6,917 bases of DNA, taken from positions 1 through 6,917 of the forward strand of contig JAHIYG010000065.1 of the NCBI GenBank assembly GCA_018815265.1, read 5' to 3'. Within the stretch, counting starts at the first letter, position 1; every line of letters begins with the position of its first letter. Below are positions 1-6,330 of this stretch, piece after piece. Source of the DNA: Candidatus Altarchaeota archaeon. GTDB taxonomy: Archaea; Altiarchaeota; Altiarchaeia; IMC4; SCGC-AAA252-I15. A program made the position numbers and the translations under genes. The notes beneath the pieces were generated by a model. That model ran no database searches, was not told the origin of the DNA, and saw only the letters and a program-made list of their open reading frames with translations.

Positions 1-679
1 CTTCTTCAGTGCCATTATAGTACCACTTATCGCATGATTTGCCCGGTCTCCACAGGGCAGAATATGCCCTTAACTCTTTAGTACTCTCATTGATGAAGAA
101 TCCATCATATCTCGGTTCGGCTTTATATGGTGTGTGTGGCTTGAAAAAATGTATCCACATAAAAAAATTGTTTTGCCGCTCTGAATCAACCCATGAGGTG
201 ATATCTTTTACTGAATTGCTCCTCGCGTATTTATCGAATGACGGTTCAAAAACCGTCTGAATAGTGGGAATTGCAGAGACTACAAAAGCTGAGGTAGAGT
301 AGTTTCTAGACTTCAAAAACGTATTCAAAAATAATTTTTCATTCTGTGGGAGATATTTGGCTTTAGTCAATCCATGAGTGGTAGGATGCTGTGATGACAT
401 TAGAGTGATTAACGAGGGATAAGTCCATGGAGCGGATGAATATGCATTTCTGAATACAATACCCTTATCTGCTATTTGATCTATGTAGAATGTAGTGTTT
501 CTGCTGTATCCATAACACCCGACATGGTCTGTTCTGAACGCCTCAACAGATATTAAAACAACATTACAACCACTGCAAAACGGCTTATGTGATGAGGGAG
601 TCATGTTTTTTCCTGAAGAATCTCCCAGACAACCAGAAAAAATTATTAAGAGTATTAAAATAGTAAAACACTTCCACAT
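1..679 (-). CDS. Secreted sulfatase / alkaline phosphatase-superfamily hydrolase or transferase, N-terminal part (cut by left edge)
   Basis: The reverse strand is open from ATG at 679 to the window edge (226 complete codons); family members are usually 400 aa or more, so about half is missing. Residues 1-19 form a lipoprotein-like signal: short charged start, hydrophobic stretch 5-15, then FSGC with Cys17 as possible lipid anchor. The sulfatase fold starts at NVVLISVEAFRTDHVGCYGY (39-58), continues with IDQIADKGIVFRNAYS (66-81), WTYPS (85-89) and HPTTHG (98-103), and includes the later IHFFKPHTPY motif (176-185). The residue aligned with the sulfatase formylglycine Cys/Ser is Thr86, as in phospho-transferring superfamily members, and the first Asp of the usual metal-binding pair is Glu46. 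The reaction (sulfate ester, phosphodiester or phospho-group transfer) therefore cannot be named. It probably acts outside the membrane. A GGAGG site lies 8 nt before the ATG. Transcribed divergently from the surface-protein gene. Confidence 0.9.
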   Translation of the reverse strand, partial: MWKCFTILILLIIFSGCLGDSSGKNMTPSSHKPFCSGCNVVLISVEAFRTDHVGCYGYSRNTTFYIDQIADKGIVFRNAYSSAPWTYPSLITLMSSQHPTTHGLTKAKYLPQNEKLFLNTFLKSRNYSTSAFVVSAIPTIQTVFEPSFDKYARSNSVKDITSWVDSERQNNFFMWIHFFKPHTPYKAEPRYDGFFINESTKELRAYSALWRPGKSCDKWYYNGTEE

Positions 680-687
680 AAGTAATT

Positions 688-692
688 CCTCC
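688..692 (-). promoter_or_regulatory. Ribosome binding site of the sulfatase-like gene
   Basis: On the minus strand GGAGG lies 8 nt upstream of the ATG at 679. It is a full match to the core archaeal/bacterial anti-Shine-Dalgarno complement and fixes this start, which also gives a complete signal peptide. Confidence 0.8.
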
Positions 693-718
693 GATTAGGG
701 TATTTATAACTTAACCGC

Positions 719-728
719 ATATTTATAC
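719..728. promoter_or_regulatory. Shared TATA/box-A-like element in the divergent gap
   Basis: The 69 bp gap 680-748 contains ATATTTATAC, which reads TATAAATAT on the other strand, so both directions resemble an archaeal box A. On the plus strand its centre is about 25 nt before the ATG at 749, which would give a leaderless transcript; no good ribosome binding site precedes that ATG. On the minus strand a start 25 nt downstream falls near 698, leaving a leader of about 20 nt that contains the GGAGG site. A second AT-rich stretch (702-710, minus strand) is too near the minus ATG to fit a leader with GGAGG. No clear purine-rich BRE is seen. Placement is inferred from spacing only. Confidence 0.45.
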
Positions 729-748
729 GTAAAAATAATATATGCTGG

Positions 749-1561
749 ATGATGAAAAAAGGGATATTATGTTTTGTTATTGTTATTCTGTTGTCAGGCA
801 TGGTTCAGGCAGGAACTATTCTGTTAACAACAACTGTTAAAACACCGAATACATTAAGCCATGGTGAGAACAAGATAATTGTCATGGTGAAAAACGGGGG
901 GGATGAAATAGCAAAAGAAGTGTATTTAGAGATTATCCTACCTGCCGGATTTAATTCACAAGACATTAGGATGGGAGATATAATTCCTGGAGAAAACAAG
1001 AGCGGAGAAACCACCATATCAGTACCAGATGATGCAATTGGCACCTACCCCCTGATAGTCAAAGCCAAATATTCTGACTCATTCAAATATCCCTTCTCTG
1101 CCATTGCCCCTTCATACCTGAGAGTTATAGAATCAAGGCCTAGCGATATTTATAGTAAGGCTGAGAAACTGACCATTCCTGCGGAAGGAGATGGTCAAAT
1201 AGTAGTTAAAGTTACAAACAGAGGAGACACATCAAGACAAGTATCATCTAGGCTAATTTTATCGGATGAGTTTAAAGTAGAAAATGAGGTTCAGTTAATG
1301 GACATAAAAAGTAAGTCCGCAGACGACATATACTACAACATCCAGTACCTAAGTGATGTTGTAGGCAGTGTATACTCTGGAACAGTCGTGTTAGAGTATG
1401 AAGATGATGGGATACACCAAACAAGCTTTGCTCAGACCGAGATAACGGTAAGCGTCGCAGAGACAAACAATTGGTATCTGATAGCCATATTAGCAGTTGT
1501 GGCAGTAATCATTATCGTCTACGCAGTGAGATTCAGAATAAAGACTAAAAAAAAGAAATAA
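749..1561 (+). CDS. Secreted, membrane-anchored surface protein with two beta-sandwich (CARDB/COG1361-like) domains
   Basis: 270 aa ending in TAA. Residues 1-21 are a signal peptide (MMKK, hydrophobic 6-17, then QAG as likely cleavage region). The body falls into two similar beta-rich units, about 24-127 and 132-236. Each has an Asn-Gly/Arg-Gly turn after a hydrophobic strand (IIVMVKNGGD near 43-52; IVVKVTNRGD near 151-160), the pattern of CARDB/NEW3-type Ig-like domains found in archaeal COG1361 S-layer-associated proteins. Residues 242-260 form one membrane helix followed by a basic tail, RFRIKTKKKK, so the C terminus is predicted to be cytoplasmic and the domains outside. One N-glycosylation sequon is present (N83-K-S). 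There is no catalytic motif; adhesion, scaffolding or a wall-associated role is possible but unproven. ATG codons at 749 and 752 are both usable; the absence of an SD and a TATA-like element 25 nt upstream suggest leaderless translation. Its stop lies 9 bp from the stop of the convergent operon. Confidence 0.75.
   Translation: MMKKGILCFVIVILLSGMVQAGTILLTTTVKTPNTLSHGENKIIVMVKNGGDEIAKEVYLEIILPAGFNSQDIRMGDIIPGENKSGETTISVPDDAIGTYPLIVKAKYSDSFKYPFSAIAPSYLRVIESRPSDIYSKAEKLTIPAEGDGQIVVKVTNRGDTSRQVSSRLILSDEFKVENEVQLMDIKSKSADDIYYNIQYLSDVVGSVYSGTVVLEYEDDGIHQTSFAQTEITVSVAETNNWYLIAILAVVAVIIIVYAVRFRIKTKKKK
1547..1554 (-). terminator. Possible U-tract terminator of the minus-strand operon
   Basis: On the minus strand eight consecutive T begin 17 nt after the TGA stop (1573-1571) of the GT-C gene. 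Archaeal RNA polymerase often terminates at T-rich tracts without a hairpin. The tract is the reverse complement of the Lys codons in the tail of the convergent surface-protein gene, so codon content alone could explain it. For the plus-strand gene only a weak T-rich stretch (TTCTTTT, 1605-1611) is seen downstream, inside the GT-C gene. Confidence 0.3.
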
Positions 1562-1570
1562 GAACACACA

Positions 1571-3235
1571 TCAGGGATGAAGTTCATAAAAACTTAAGGG
1601 CCACTTCTTTTCCACTAAAATAGTATCCACTAATTCATGTTCATTATTAGTGAGTATTGCGTCGCACTGGGATTTTTTGACATACTTGCACCAGTAGTCT
1701 TCAAAAAAATAAACGCATTTATGTTTGTTATATATGCTTTTTAGATTTTCCTTGTTTAATGCATTGTGGAAATCCATCGAATTCTGCCCTTGAACAATGA
1801 ATATCGAGGGTGTGCCTGTTATGACTACACAGTTATCTGGCAGTTTCTGACTCATTTCAATGCCCATGTCCCTCATGATTCTCCCAACATCGGCTTGAGG
1901 GTCTACAGTTCGTATGAAATCTAGTGTCGGATAAAAAGACAATACAATTAAGACACACCAGTAGACATAGAGTGTTTTAATATCTATGTATTTTGAAAAA
2001 AACTTATTTATTTTAGCTATTGCATGAGCAGCCAATAATATTAGTGGCGGATACCACATGACAACAAAACGTGAACTTGTGCCTCCAGCTTCAACGGAGC
2101 CAGCGTAGAATAGAAGAAAAATAACGAAAAACGCTAACATCCAGACTAACAGAATAAATTTTTCGGAAAAGTTACTGCGAAAATTAATCAGACTTAAAAG
2201 CATAAGTGGAATCAATATAACAAAACTTCTACTGGGATCAATCATGAACCTGATGTTTGGGCTCAAGTTTCTCTTAAGATAGTCCATGCTTAACTTTTCG
2301 CCTTTTGCACCCCAAGAGTCGACTTTACTGGTGTAGTTCAGATGGGTAATGTGGAGGGTAGAAAACAAGAGAAAAATAAGAGCATATAGAAGTAGATTGT
2401 CAAAAATCTCCAAACTATTTTTTTGCTTTGAAAAAAGGATAAGTGACAAAATGATAATGAGGGAGAAAAACAGCGATTCCGGACGTGTTTGGATAGTATA
2501 GCTTAGTAAGGTGGCTGACGCTACAAGCAGGCTTGTGCACTTATTTTGTACATATAGCAAAGTAATGATAAACACCATGAGTGATAGAAACACATAATAT
2601 ATTTCAGTAGACACGCTTCCAGACCACAGTATGTGAACTGGAGCTAGAGACATAAAAAGCGCTGAAAAATAGCCTATTTCTCGATTGTTGAATAGTAAAA
2701 CTGCCAAAAAATACATTAAAGGGACTGATAACGAAGCGATGAGTATTATGAAGATGTAGGCTGCGAGTTCCCTAGAGCTGAAGAATAGATAAACGAAAGC
2801 CAATGAATGAGGTAGTGCATTAGGATGTTTATCGACAAATCCTTGGAGACACATCTTGTCCAACCATTGTGAGCAAAATTCAGCTTTACCTGATTCACTC
2901 ATAGTGGCCGCTACCTGCATATAAATGTCCTCATCAAACAACATTCTCGAGGTGTGAGGAACCATGAAAGCTCGCAGTAACAGACCCACAAAGAAGAGCG
3001 AAAACAATATTTTTGCAGACGACCGGTCTATTTTGAGGGATGAACATATTGCCTTTCTACTAACCCATAAAGAAATAACAAAAACAAAGAGATTTACACT
3101 CAGGAGTGAGGGGAACAAGTATTTGATGTTTTCGGTTCTGAACTGCTCTATGGGAGGATTGAAGATTATGTAAAGAGAAACAGGTATGAACACCATTGCA
3201 AAGATATAGAATTTTTTCGTGAGAGAGTTATCCAT
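1571..3235 (-). CDS. Multi-spanning GT-C glycosyltransferase, GT39/PMT (ArnT-like) type
   Basis: 554 aa integral membrane protein with roughly 11-13 hydrophobic helices (for example 9-27, 39-58, 75-92, 157-182, 187-203, 211-229, 255-269, 279-296, 337-350, 360-378, 392-408, 420-437). The first large outside loop carries the GT-C acidic signature LFDEDIY, with Asp101-Glu102 as probable catalytic/metal residues just after helix 3, as in protein O-mannosyltransferases and ArnT. Other family-like sites are QTRPES (249-254) and TSSRF (386-390). A soluble C-terminal part (about 440-554) is predicted outside and has four Cys (469, 507, 516, 524). The family moves sugar from a polyprenyl-phosphate donor to protein or lipid on the outer membrane face; donor and acceptor here are unknown. 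The ATG overlaps the 3' end of the carbamoyltransferase gene by 8 bp and has no SD of its own, so translation is probably coupled. Last gene of the operon. Confidence 0.85.
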   Translation of the reverse strand: MDNSLTKKFYIFAMVFIPVSLYIIFNPPIEQFRTENIKYLFPSLLSVNLFVFVISLWVSRKAICSSLKIDRSSAKILFSLFFVGLLLRAFMVPHTSRMLFDEDIYMQVAATMSESGKAEFCSQWLDKMCLQGFVDKHPNALPHSLAFVYLFFSSRELAAYIFIILIASLSVPLMYFLAVLLFNNREIGYFSALFMSLAPVHILWSGSVSTEIYYVFLSLMVFIITLLYVQNKCTSLLVASATLLSYTIQTRPESLFFSLIIILSLILFSKQKNSLEIFDNLLLYALIFLLFSTLHITHLNYTSKVDSWGAKGEKLSMDYLKRNLSPNIRFMIDPSRSFVILIPLMLLSLINFRSNFSEKFILLVWMLAFFVIFLLFYAGSVEAGGTSSRFVVMWYPPLILLAAHAIAKINKFFSKYIDIKTLYVYWCVLIVLSFYPTLDFIRTVDPQADVGRIMRDMGIEMSQKLPDNCVVITGTPSIFIVQGQNSMDFHNALNKENLKSIYNKHKCVYFFEDYWCKYVKKSQCDAILTNNEHELVDTILVEKKWPLSFYELHP

Positions 3236-4916
3236 TTCTAACTAAATAGTCGCCCAATATGGCTTTCTCGGCGCCTGTCTTGATGAATACATCTATTGCA
3301 TCCTCTGGGGAGTTGACAATAGGAAAGCCATGCAAGTTATAGCTTGTGTTTAAGACAACCCCGTAACCTGTGTTTTTCTTAACCTGTGTTAGAAGTCGCC
3401 TGTATTTTTTATTCTCCTTCCCCAGCATCTGTGGGCGGGCAGAATTATCCACGTTTATGACAGATTTCATATTATCAACCATAGACTGCTTCACCATATA
3501 GCCCATAGTCATAAATTTATCAAAGCTGTCAACTTCTTCGAAAAGTAGCTTTGCATCTTCCTGTAATAGAGACGGGCAAAACGGCTGAAACCAGTTTCTT
3601 TTCTTGATTTGCAGATTAAGCCTATCCTTTACCTCCAATGAGTTGGCTGGAGCTAGTATACTCCTGTTACCAAGCGCTCTAGGCCCGAGTTCCATCCTAC
3701 CCTGGTACCACAATAAAATACCTCCCCCACCGATGATTTCACCTGCGAGTTCAGGGGCATCATTTCGTTTCTCATATTCAAGTTTGCTCTTCTTGATTGC
3801 TGATTCAATTTGAGTGTTTGAATAGTCTGGCCCAAAGTATACATTATCAAGTTTCATGGGTTTGTGGCCATTTTCTAGCATGCTCTGATATAGTGCCGCA
3901 CCGACTGCAAGGCCTCCATCACCCATATGGGGAAATACGAACCAATTCTTTATATTCGTCTTGGTCCGTATGTTCAAGTTAACTTTGATGTTTGAGGCAA
4001 CACCGCCCGACCAACACACATCTGTTATGCCAGTCTCATTAATAGCGTTTTGAAACAACTGCGTTATGTGCTTTTCAAGGGTTGCCTGAGCCATATAAGC
4101 CAGTTCCTCCCTGGGTGTGTTCCAGAGAATTCTCTTAAGTAACGAATATTTCTGTAACGTGGAATATTTGGATTTAACATTTAATCCATCAACTTTGAAG
4201 AAATCAATCAGTTTATTCTCCTCCTCAGACACGGGAAACGCATAATTGGACAGTGCCATCACCTTGCCTTCATCTTCGAGTTCCCTCATACCCAATAAGT
4301 CAGTGACCTGCTCGAAAAAAAGTCCAAATGAATCTCTTGCCTTTATAGAGGATAATCGTTCAAGGCTTCCCTTCTCATAGACATTCACACTCCCAGACAG
4401 ACCATCTCCAACACCATCAAGGGTTATAACCAAGGATTTCTTAAAGCCACTGCATAAAGACGCTGCAGCACAATGGGCCTCATGATGGCCTACAAAAGAT
4501 ACTTTGTAGTCCTTAAAGCCAAGCTTATCCAAATCGCGTCTAAGCAACTTCTCTGATACACTGCGACAAAGAGGCACCTCCGGAATCTCAGTGAGAAAAT
4601 GCTTGAAGTTCTTTCTCAAACCCACAAAATTAGGCATTTGCGTCTTTCTGCGCCTGAAATAGTAGTAGTTCTCCTTCAGATGGGGAAAAGCCCGCGTCAG
4701 TGTTTTTGCAAAATCAGTTGTTGTTGCAGCAACCGAGGATATGTCAGATGGTTTAATCTTCAGATAGTTTAAACACGCCAGTATAGAATGTTTTGGAAAG
4801 CCAATCTCTAGTTTTCTCCGGGTAATTCTCTCCTCGTTGACAGCAACCAGTACGCTTTTTTCATCAACTATACAGGCGCCAGCATCATGTCCATCCCATA
4901 CACCCAAAATTTTCAT
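3228..4916 (-). CDS. O-carbamoyltransferase, NodU/CmcH/TobZ family
   Basis: 562 aa, normal full length for the family. It starts with the ASKHA-like fold (MKILGVWDGHDAGACIV, 1-17; NEERITRRK, 27-35). The Kae1-like metal site is intact: HHEAH (His144 and His148), LDGVGDG (Asp167) and MGDGG (Asp333), the same His-x3-His plus two Asp arrangement as the iron site described for TobZ. SGGVASN (303-309) follows the family nucleotide-binding pattern. The C-terminal carbamoyltransferase domain contains ELGPRALGNRSIL (409-421), IKKRNWFQPFCPS (437-449) and NTSYNLHGFPIV (523-534). The family transfers carbamoyl from carbamoyl phosphate, through carbamoyl-adenylate, to a hydroxyl of a sugar or antibiotic. 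There is no acylphosphatase or zinc-finger part, so it is not HypF of hydrogenase maturation. Probably cytoplasmic. It begins 11 bp after the radical SAM gene, with GGTGA just before its ATG, and overlaps the GT-C gene by 8 bp. The substrate is unknown; a sugar or lipid-linked sugar of this locus is likely. Confidence 0.95.
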   Translation of the reverse strand: MKILGVWDGHDAGACIVDEKSVLVAVNEERITRRKLEIGFPKHSILACLNYLKIKPSDISSVAATTTDFAKTLTRAFPHLKENYYYFRRRKTQMPNFVGLRKNFKHFLTEIPEVPLCRSVSEKLLRRDLDKLGFKDYKVSFVGHHEAHCAAASLCSGFKKSLVITLDGVGDGLSGSVNVYEKGSLERLSSIKARDSFGLFFEQVTDLLGMRELEDEGKVMALSNYAFPVSEEENKLIDFFKVDGLNVKSKYSTLQKYSLLKRILWNTPREELAYMAQATLEKHITQLFQNAINETGITDVCWSGGVASNIKVNLNIRTKTNIKNWFVFPHMGDGGLAVGAALYQSMLENGHKPMKLDNVYFGPDYSNTQIESAIKKSKLEYEKRNDAPELAGEIIGGGGILLWYQGRMELGPRALGNRSILAPANSLEVKDRLNLQIKKRNWFQPFCPSLLQEDAKLLFEEVDSFDKFMTMGYMVKQSMVDNMKSVINVDNSARPQMLGKENKKYRRLLTQVKKNTGYGVVLNTSYNLHGFPIVNSPEDAIDVFIKTGAEKAILGDYLVRNG

Positions 4917-4920
4917 ACAG

Positions 4921-4925
4921 TCACC
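4921..4925 (-). promoter_or_regulatory. Ribosome binding site of the carbamoyltransferase gene
   Basis: GGTGA on the minus strand ends 4 nt before the ATG at 4916 and lies between the TAG stop of the radical SAM gene (4930-4928) and that ATG. It matches the GGTGA part of the archaeal 16S anti-SD complement and supports this start within the operon. Confidence 0.65.
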
Positions 4926-4927
4926 AG

Positions 4928-6286
4928 CTATATGTTTAAAACGAATTTAACCCCACTTATAATTAGACTATGCAGCCTTTTTAACCCAAATACGGACAGT
5001 ATTTTCAGCATTATTTTAGGCCGGAGATAGAAGGACATGTATGCCTTCTTTCTAATGGACTGTAAATCAATTGTGGTTGAGACTATGTTTTGGGAGTACT
5101 CAAATGTAGCCCAGTCATCGCCTACTTTGTCCTTGAATTGCTCAAATAATAGAGAGCCTGGAAACGGGGTGAAGATATAATACTCCGCAAAGGTCAGCGG
5201 TAGATTAAGAGAAAAATCAAGTGTGTTTAATGCAGATTTACTGTCTTCGCCTGGAAGCCCGAATATAAAGTGGCCAACAACTACGAGACCAATTTTATTT
5301 GCCATCTCCACTGCCGACTCAACCTGGCCCACAACAATCCCTTTGTTGCATGAATCAAGTATGTCCTGACTTGAAGATTCTATGCCAAAGGATATCATCC
5401 AGCAACCGGCTTGTTTCATCTTGGAGAGCACATCTTCGTCTACAGTATCAACCCTGCTGTTACAGACCCACTTGATAGAAATCCTCCTGGATAGTAATTC
5501 GTCGCACAGGTTTGAAACGTATTGTTTATCTAAGGTAAAGGTTTCGGCAAAAAGGAAGAAGTTTTCGACCCCCAATTTTTTTGCAGATAGTATTTCATCT
5601 ATTATTTTGGAAATGCTCCTTTTCCTATATTTTAAACCGTAATACGACTGGGATACGCAAAAGCTGCAGTTATAGGGGCAACCCCTTCCTGTAGTCAGCA
5701 AAACATATTTTTCGCCAGTCACTGGTACCCTATATCTTGAAAGGTCCACGATGTCCCAAGCAGGAATTGGCAGACTGTCTAAATCCATAAACCCACGTTC
5801 TTTGTTCTTAACAATCTTGCCATGGATTTTATAGGCTATCCCATCTATTTGGCGGATTTCCTTTTCAGCAAGCTCGGAAACAGTAATCTCTGGCTCTCCG
5901 ATGACTACTGCATCGATAAAATCGCATTCTAGGGCTTCCCGCCACAGTGCAGTTACGTGGACCCCATAAACAACAATTTTACAGCTGTGATGTCCTTTGA
6001 TTTCCCTGAAAACTACAATGTCATTTTTGAATGTTGGAGTGGTTGTATTGCAGATTATGTAGTCTGGCTTGAAATCAATTATAGATTTTAAAACATCCTC
6101 TAGTGACATATCCAGGCCAATAGCGTCCAATAGTTTAACATCAGACTTATCCCGTAGAAGAGATGCCATGTATGCAAGAGTCATTGGAGGGTATACAGTC
6201 GAAAATACCGCAGCCTTATGCTGACATCTGCCCTCCTTAACATAGCCACACTCTGCAGGAGGGTTGAGTAGTAGGATTTTATACAT
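4928..6286 (-). CDS. B12-binding-domain radical SAM protein
   Basis: 452 aa from the ATG at 6286. Residues 1-140 form a cobalamin-binding-type Rossmann domain: KILLLNPP (3-10), PPMTLAYMASLL (33-44), a GVH site (108-110), and VVIGEPEITVSEL (127-139). The classic DxHxxG ligand is absent, as in many relatives. After the linker LPIPAWDI (172-179) comes the radical SAM core with the [4Fe-4S] ligands Cys203, Cys207 and Cys210 in GRGCPYNCSFC; later sites are AETFTLDK (247-254), GIESSSQDIL (301-310), HFIFGLPGED (339-348) and TPFPGSLLF (373-381). The C-terminal part (about 412-452) is basic and amphipathic and may touch the membrane. The family includes methylases of unactivated carbons, cyclases and other radical enzymes; the reaction cannot be named from sequence. 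A GTG 21 nt upstream (6307) is in frame, but the ATG start gives the usual MxKILLxNPP beginning. No SD is seen before either. First gene of the operon; ends in TAG. Confidence 0.92.
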   Translation of the reverse strand: MYKILLLNPPAECGYVKEGRCQHKAAVFSTVYPPMTLAYMASLLRDKSDVKLLDAIGLDMSLEDVLKSIIDFKPDYIICNTTTPTFKNDIVVFREIKGHHSCKIVVYGVHVTALWREALECDFIDAVVIGEPEITVSELAEKEIRQIDGIAYKIHGKIVKNKERGFMDLDSLPIPAWDIVDLSRYRVPVTGEKYVLLTTGRGCPYNCSFCVSQSYYGLKYRKRSISKIIDEILSAKKLGVENFFLFAETFTLDKQYVSNLCDELLSRRISIKWVCNSRVDTVDEDVLSKMKQAGCWMISFGIESSSQDILDSCNKGIVVGQVESAVEMANKIGLVVVGHFIFGLPGEDSKSALNTLDFSLNLPLTFAEYYIFTPFPGSLLFEQFKDKVGDDWATFEYSQNIVSTTIDLQSIRKKAYMSFYLRPKIMLKILSVFGLKRLHSLIISGVKFVLNI

Positions 6287-6287
6287 G

Positions 6288-6297
6288 TATATATAAG
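6288..6297 (+). promoter_or_regulatory. Box-A-like TATA element of the GT2 gene
   Basis: TATATATAAG is a strong archaeal TATA-type sequence. A transcript starting about 25 nt downstream (near 6317) would carry a short leader containing the GAGGT site before the ATG at 6331. The element lies directly next to the ATG of the divergent radical SAM gene (6286-6284), so TBP/TFB binding here would occupy that gene's leader. No comparable element for the minus-strand operon is visible in the 44 bp gap. Confidence 0.5.
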
Positions 6298-6318
6298 TTA
6301 TATTCACACTAAAAAATT

Positions 6319-6323
6319 GAGGT
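6319..6323 (+). promoter_or_regulatory. Ribosome binding site of the GT2 gene
   Basis: GAGGT lies 7 nt before the ATG at 6331, matching the anti-SD complement with normal spacing. It decides the start of the partial glycosyltransferase. Confidence 0.75.
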
Positions 6324-6330
6324 TTAGAAC

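Noticed and set aside
241..256. Perfect 6 bp inverted repeat (ACGGTT, 4 nt loop, AACCGT) that could look like a hairpin terminator or operator.
   Set aside because: It lies inside the conserved sulfatase-like reading frame, is short, and has no T-tract on either side; chance is enough.
39..260. Plus-strand open frame of 73 codons.
   Set aside because: It is antisense to the sulfatase-like gene, which has clear family motifs in the same bases; the plus-strand protein resembles nothing I recognise.
3315..3606. Gln444 and Phe531 of the carbamoyltransferase, where many relatives have Arg and Glu (WFxPF and HGxPIV motifs).
   Set aside because: Other residues occur at these two positions within the family, so they do not indicate a loss of activity.
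3228..4916. Possible identity of the carbamoyltransferase as HypF, implying hydrogenase maturation.
   Set aside because: At 562 aa it lacks the N-terminal acylphosphatase, zinc-finger and YrdC arrangement of HypF, and its C-terminal GPRALGNRS/NTSYN motifs are those of NodU/CmcH-type enzymes.
6287..6307. In-frame GTG at 6307 as an upstream start of the radical SAM gene, adding seven residues.
   Set aside because: No SD precedes it, and the ATG at 6286 begins exactly with the usual KILLLNPP strand of B12-binding domains.
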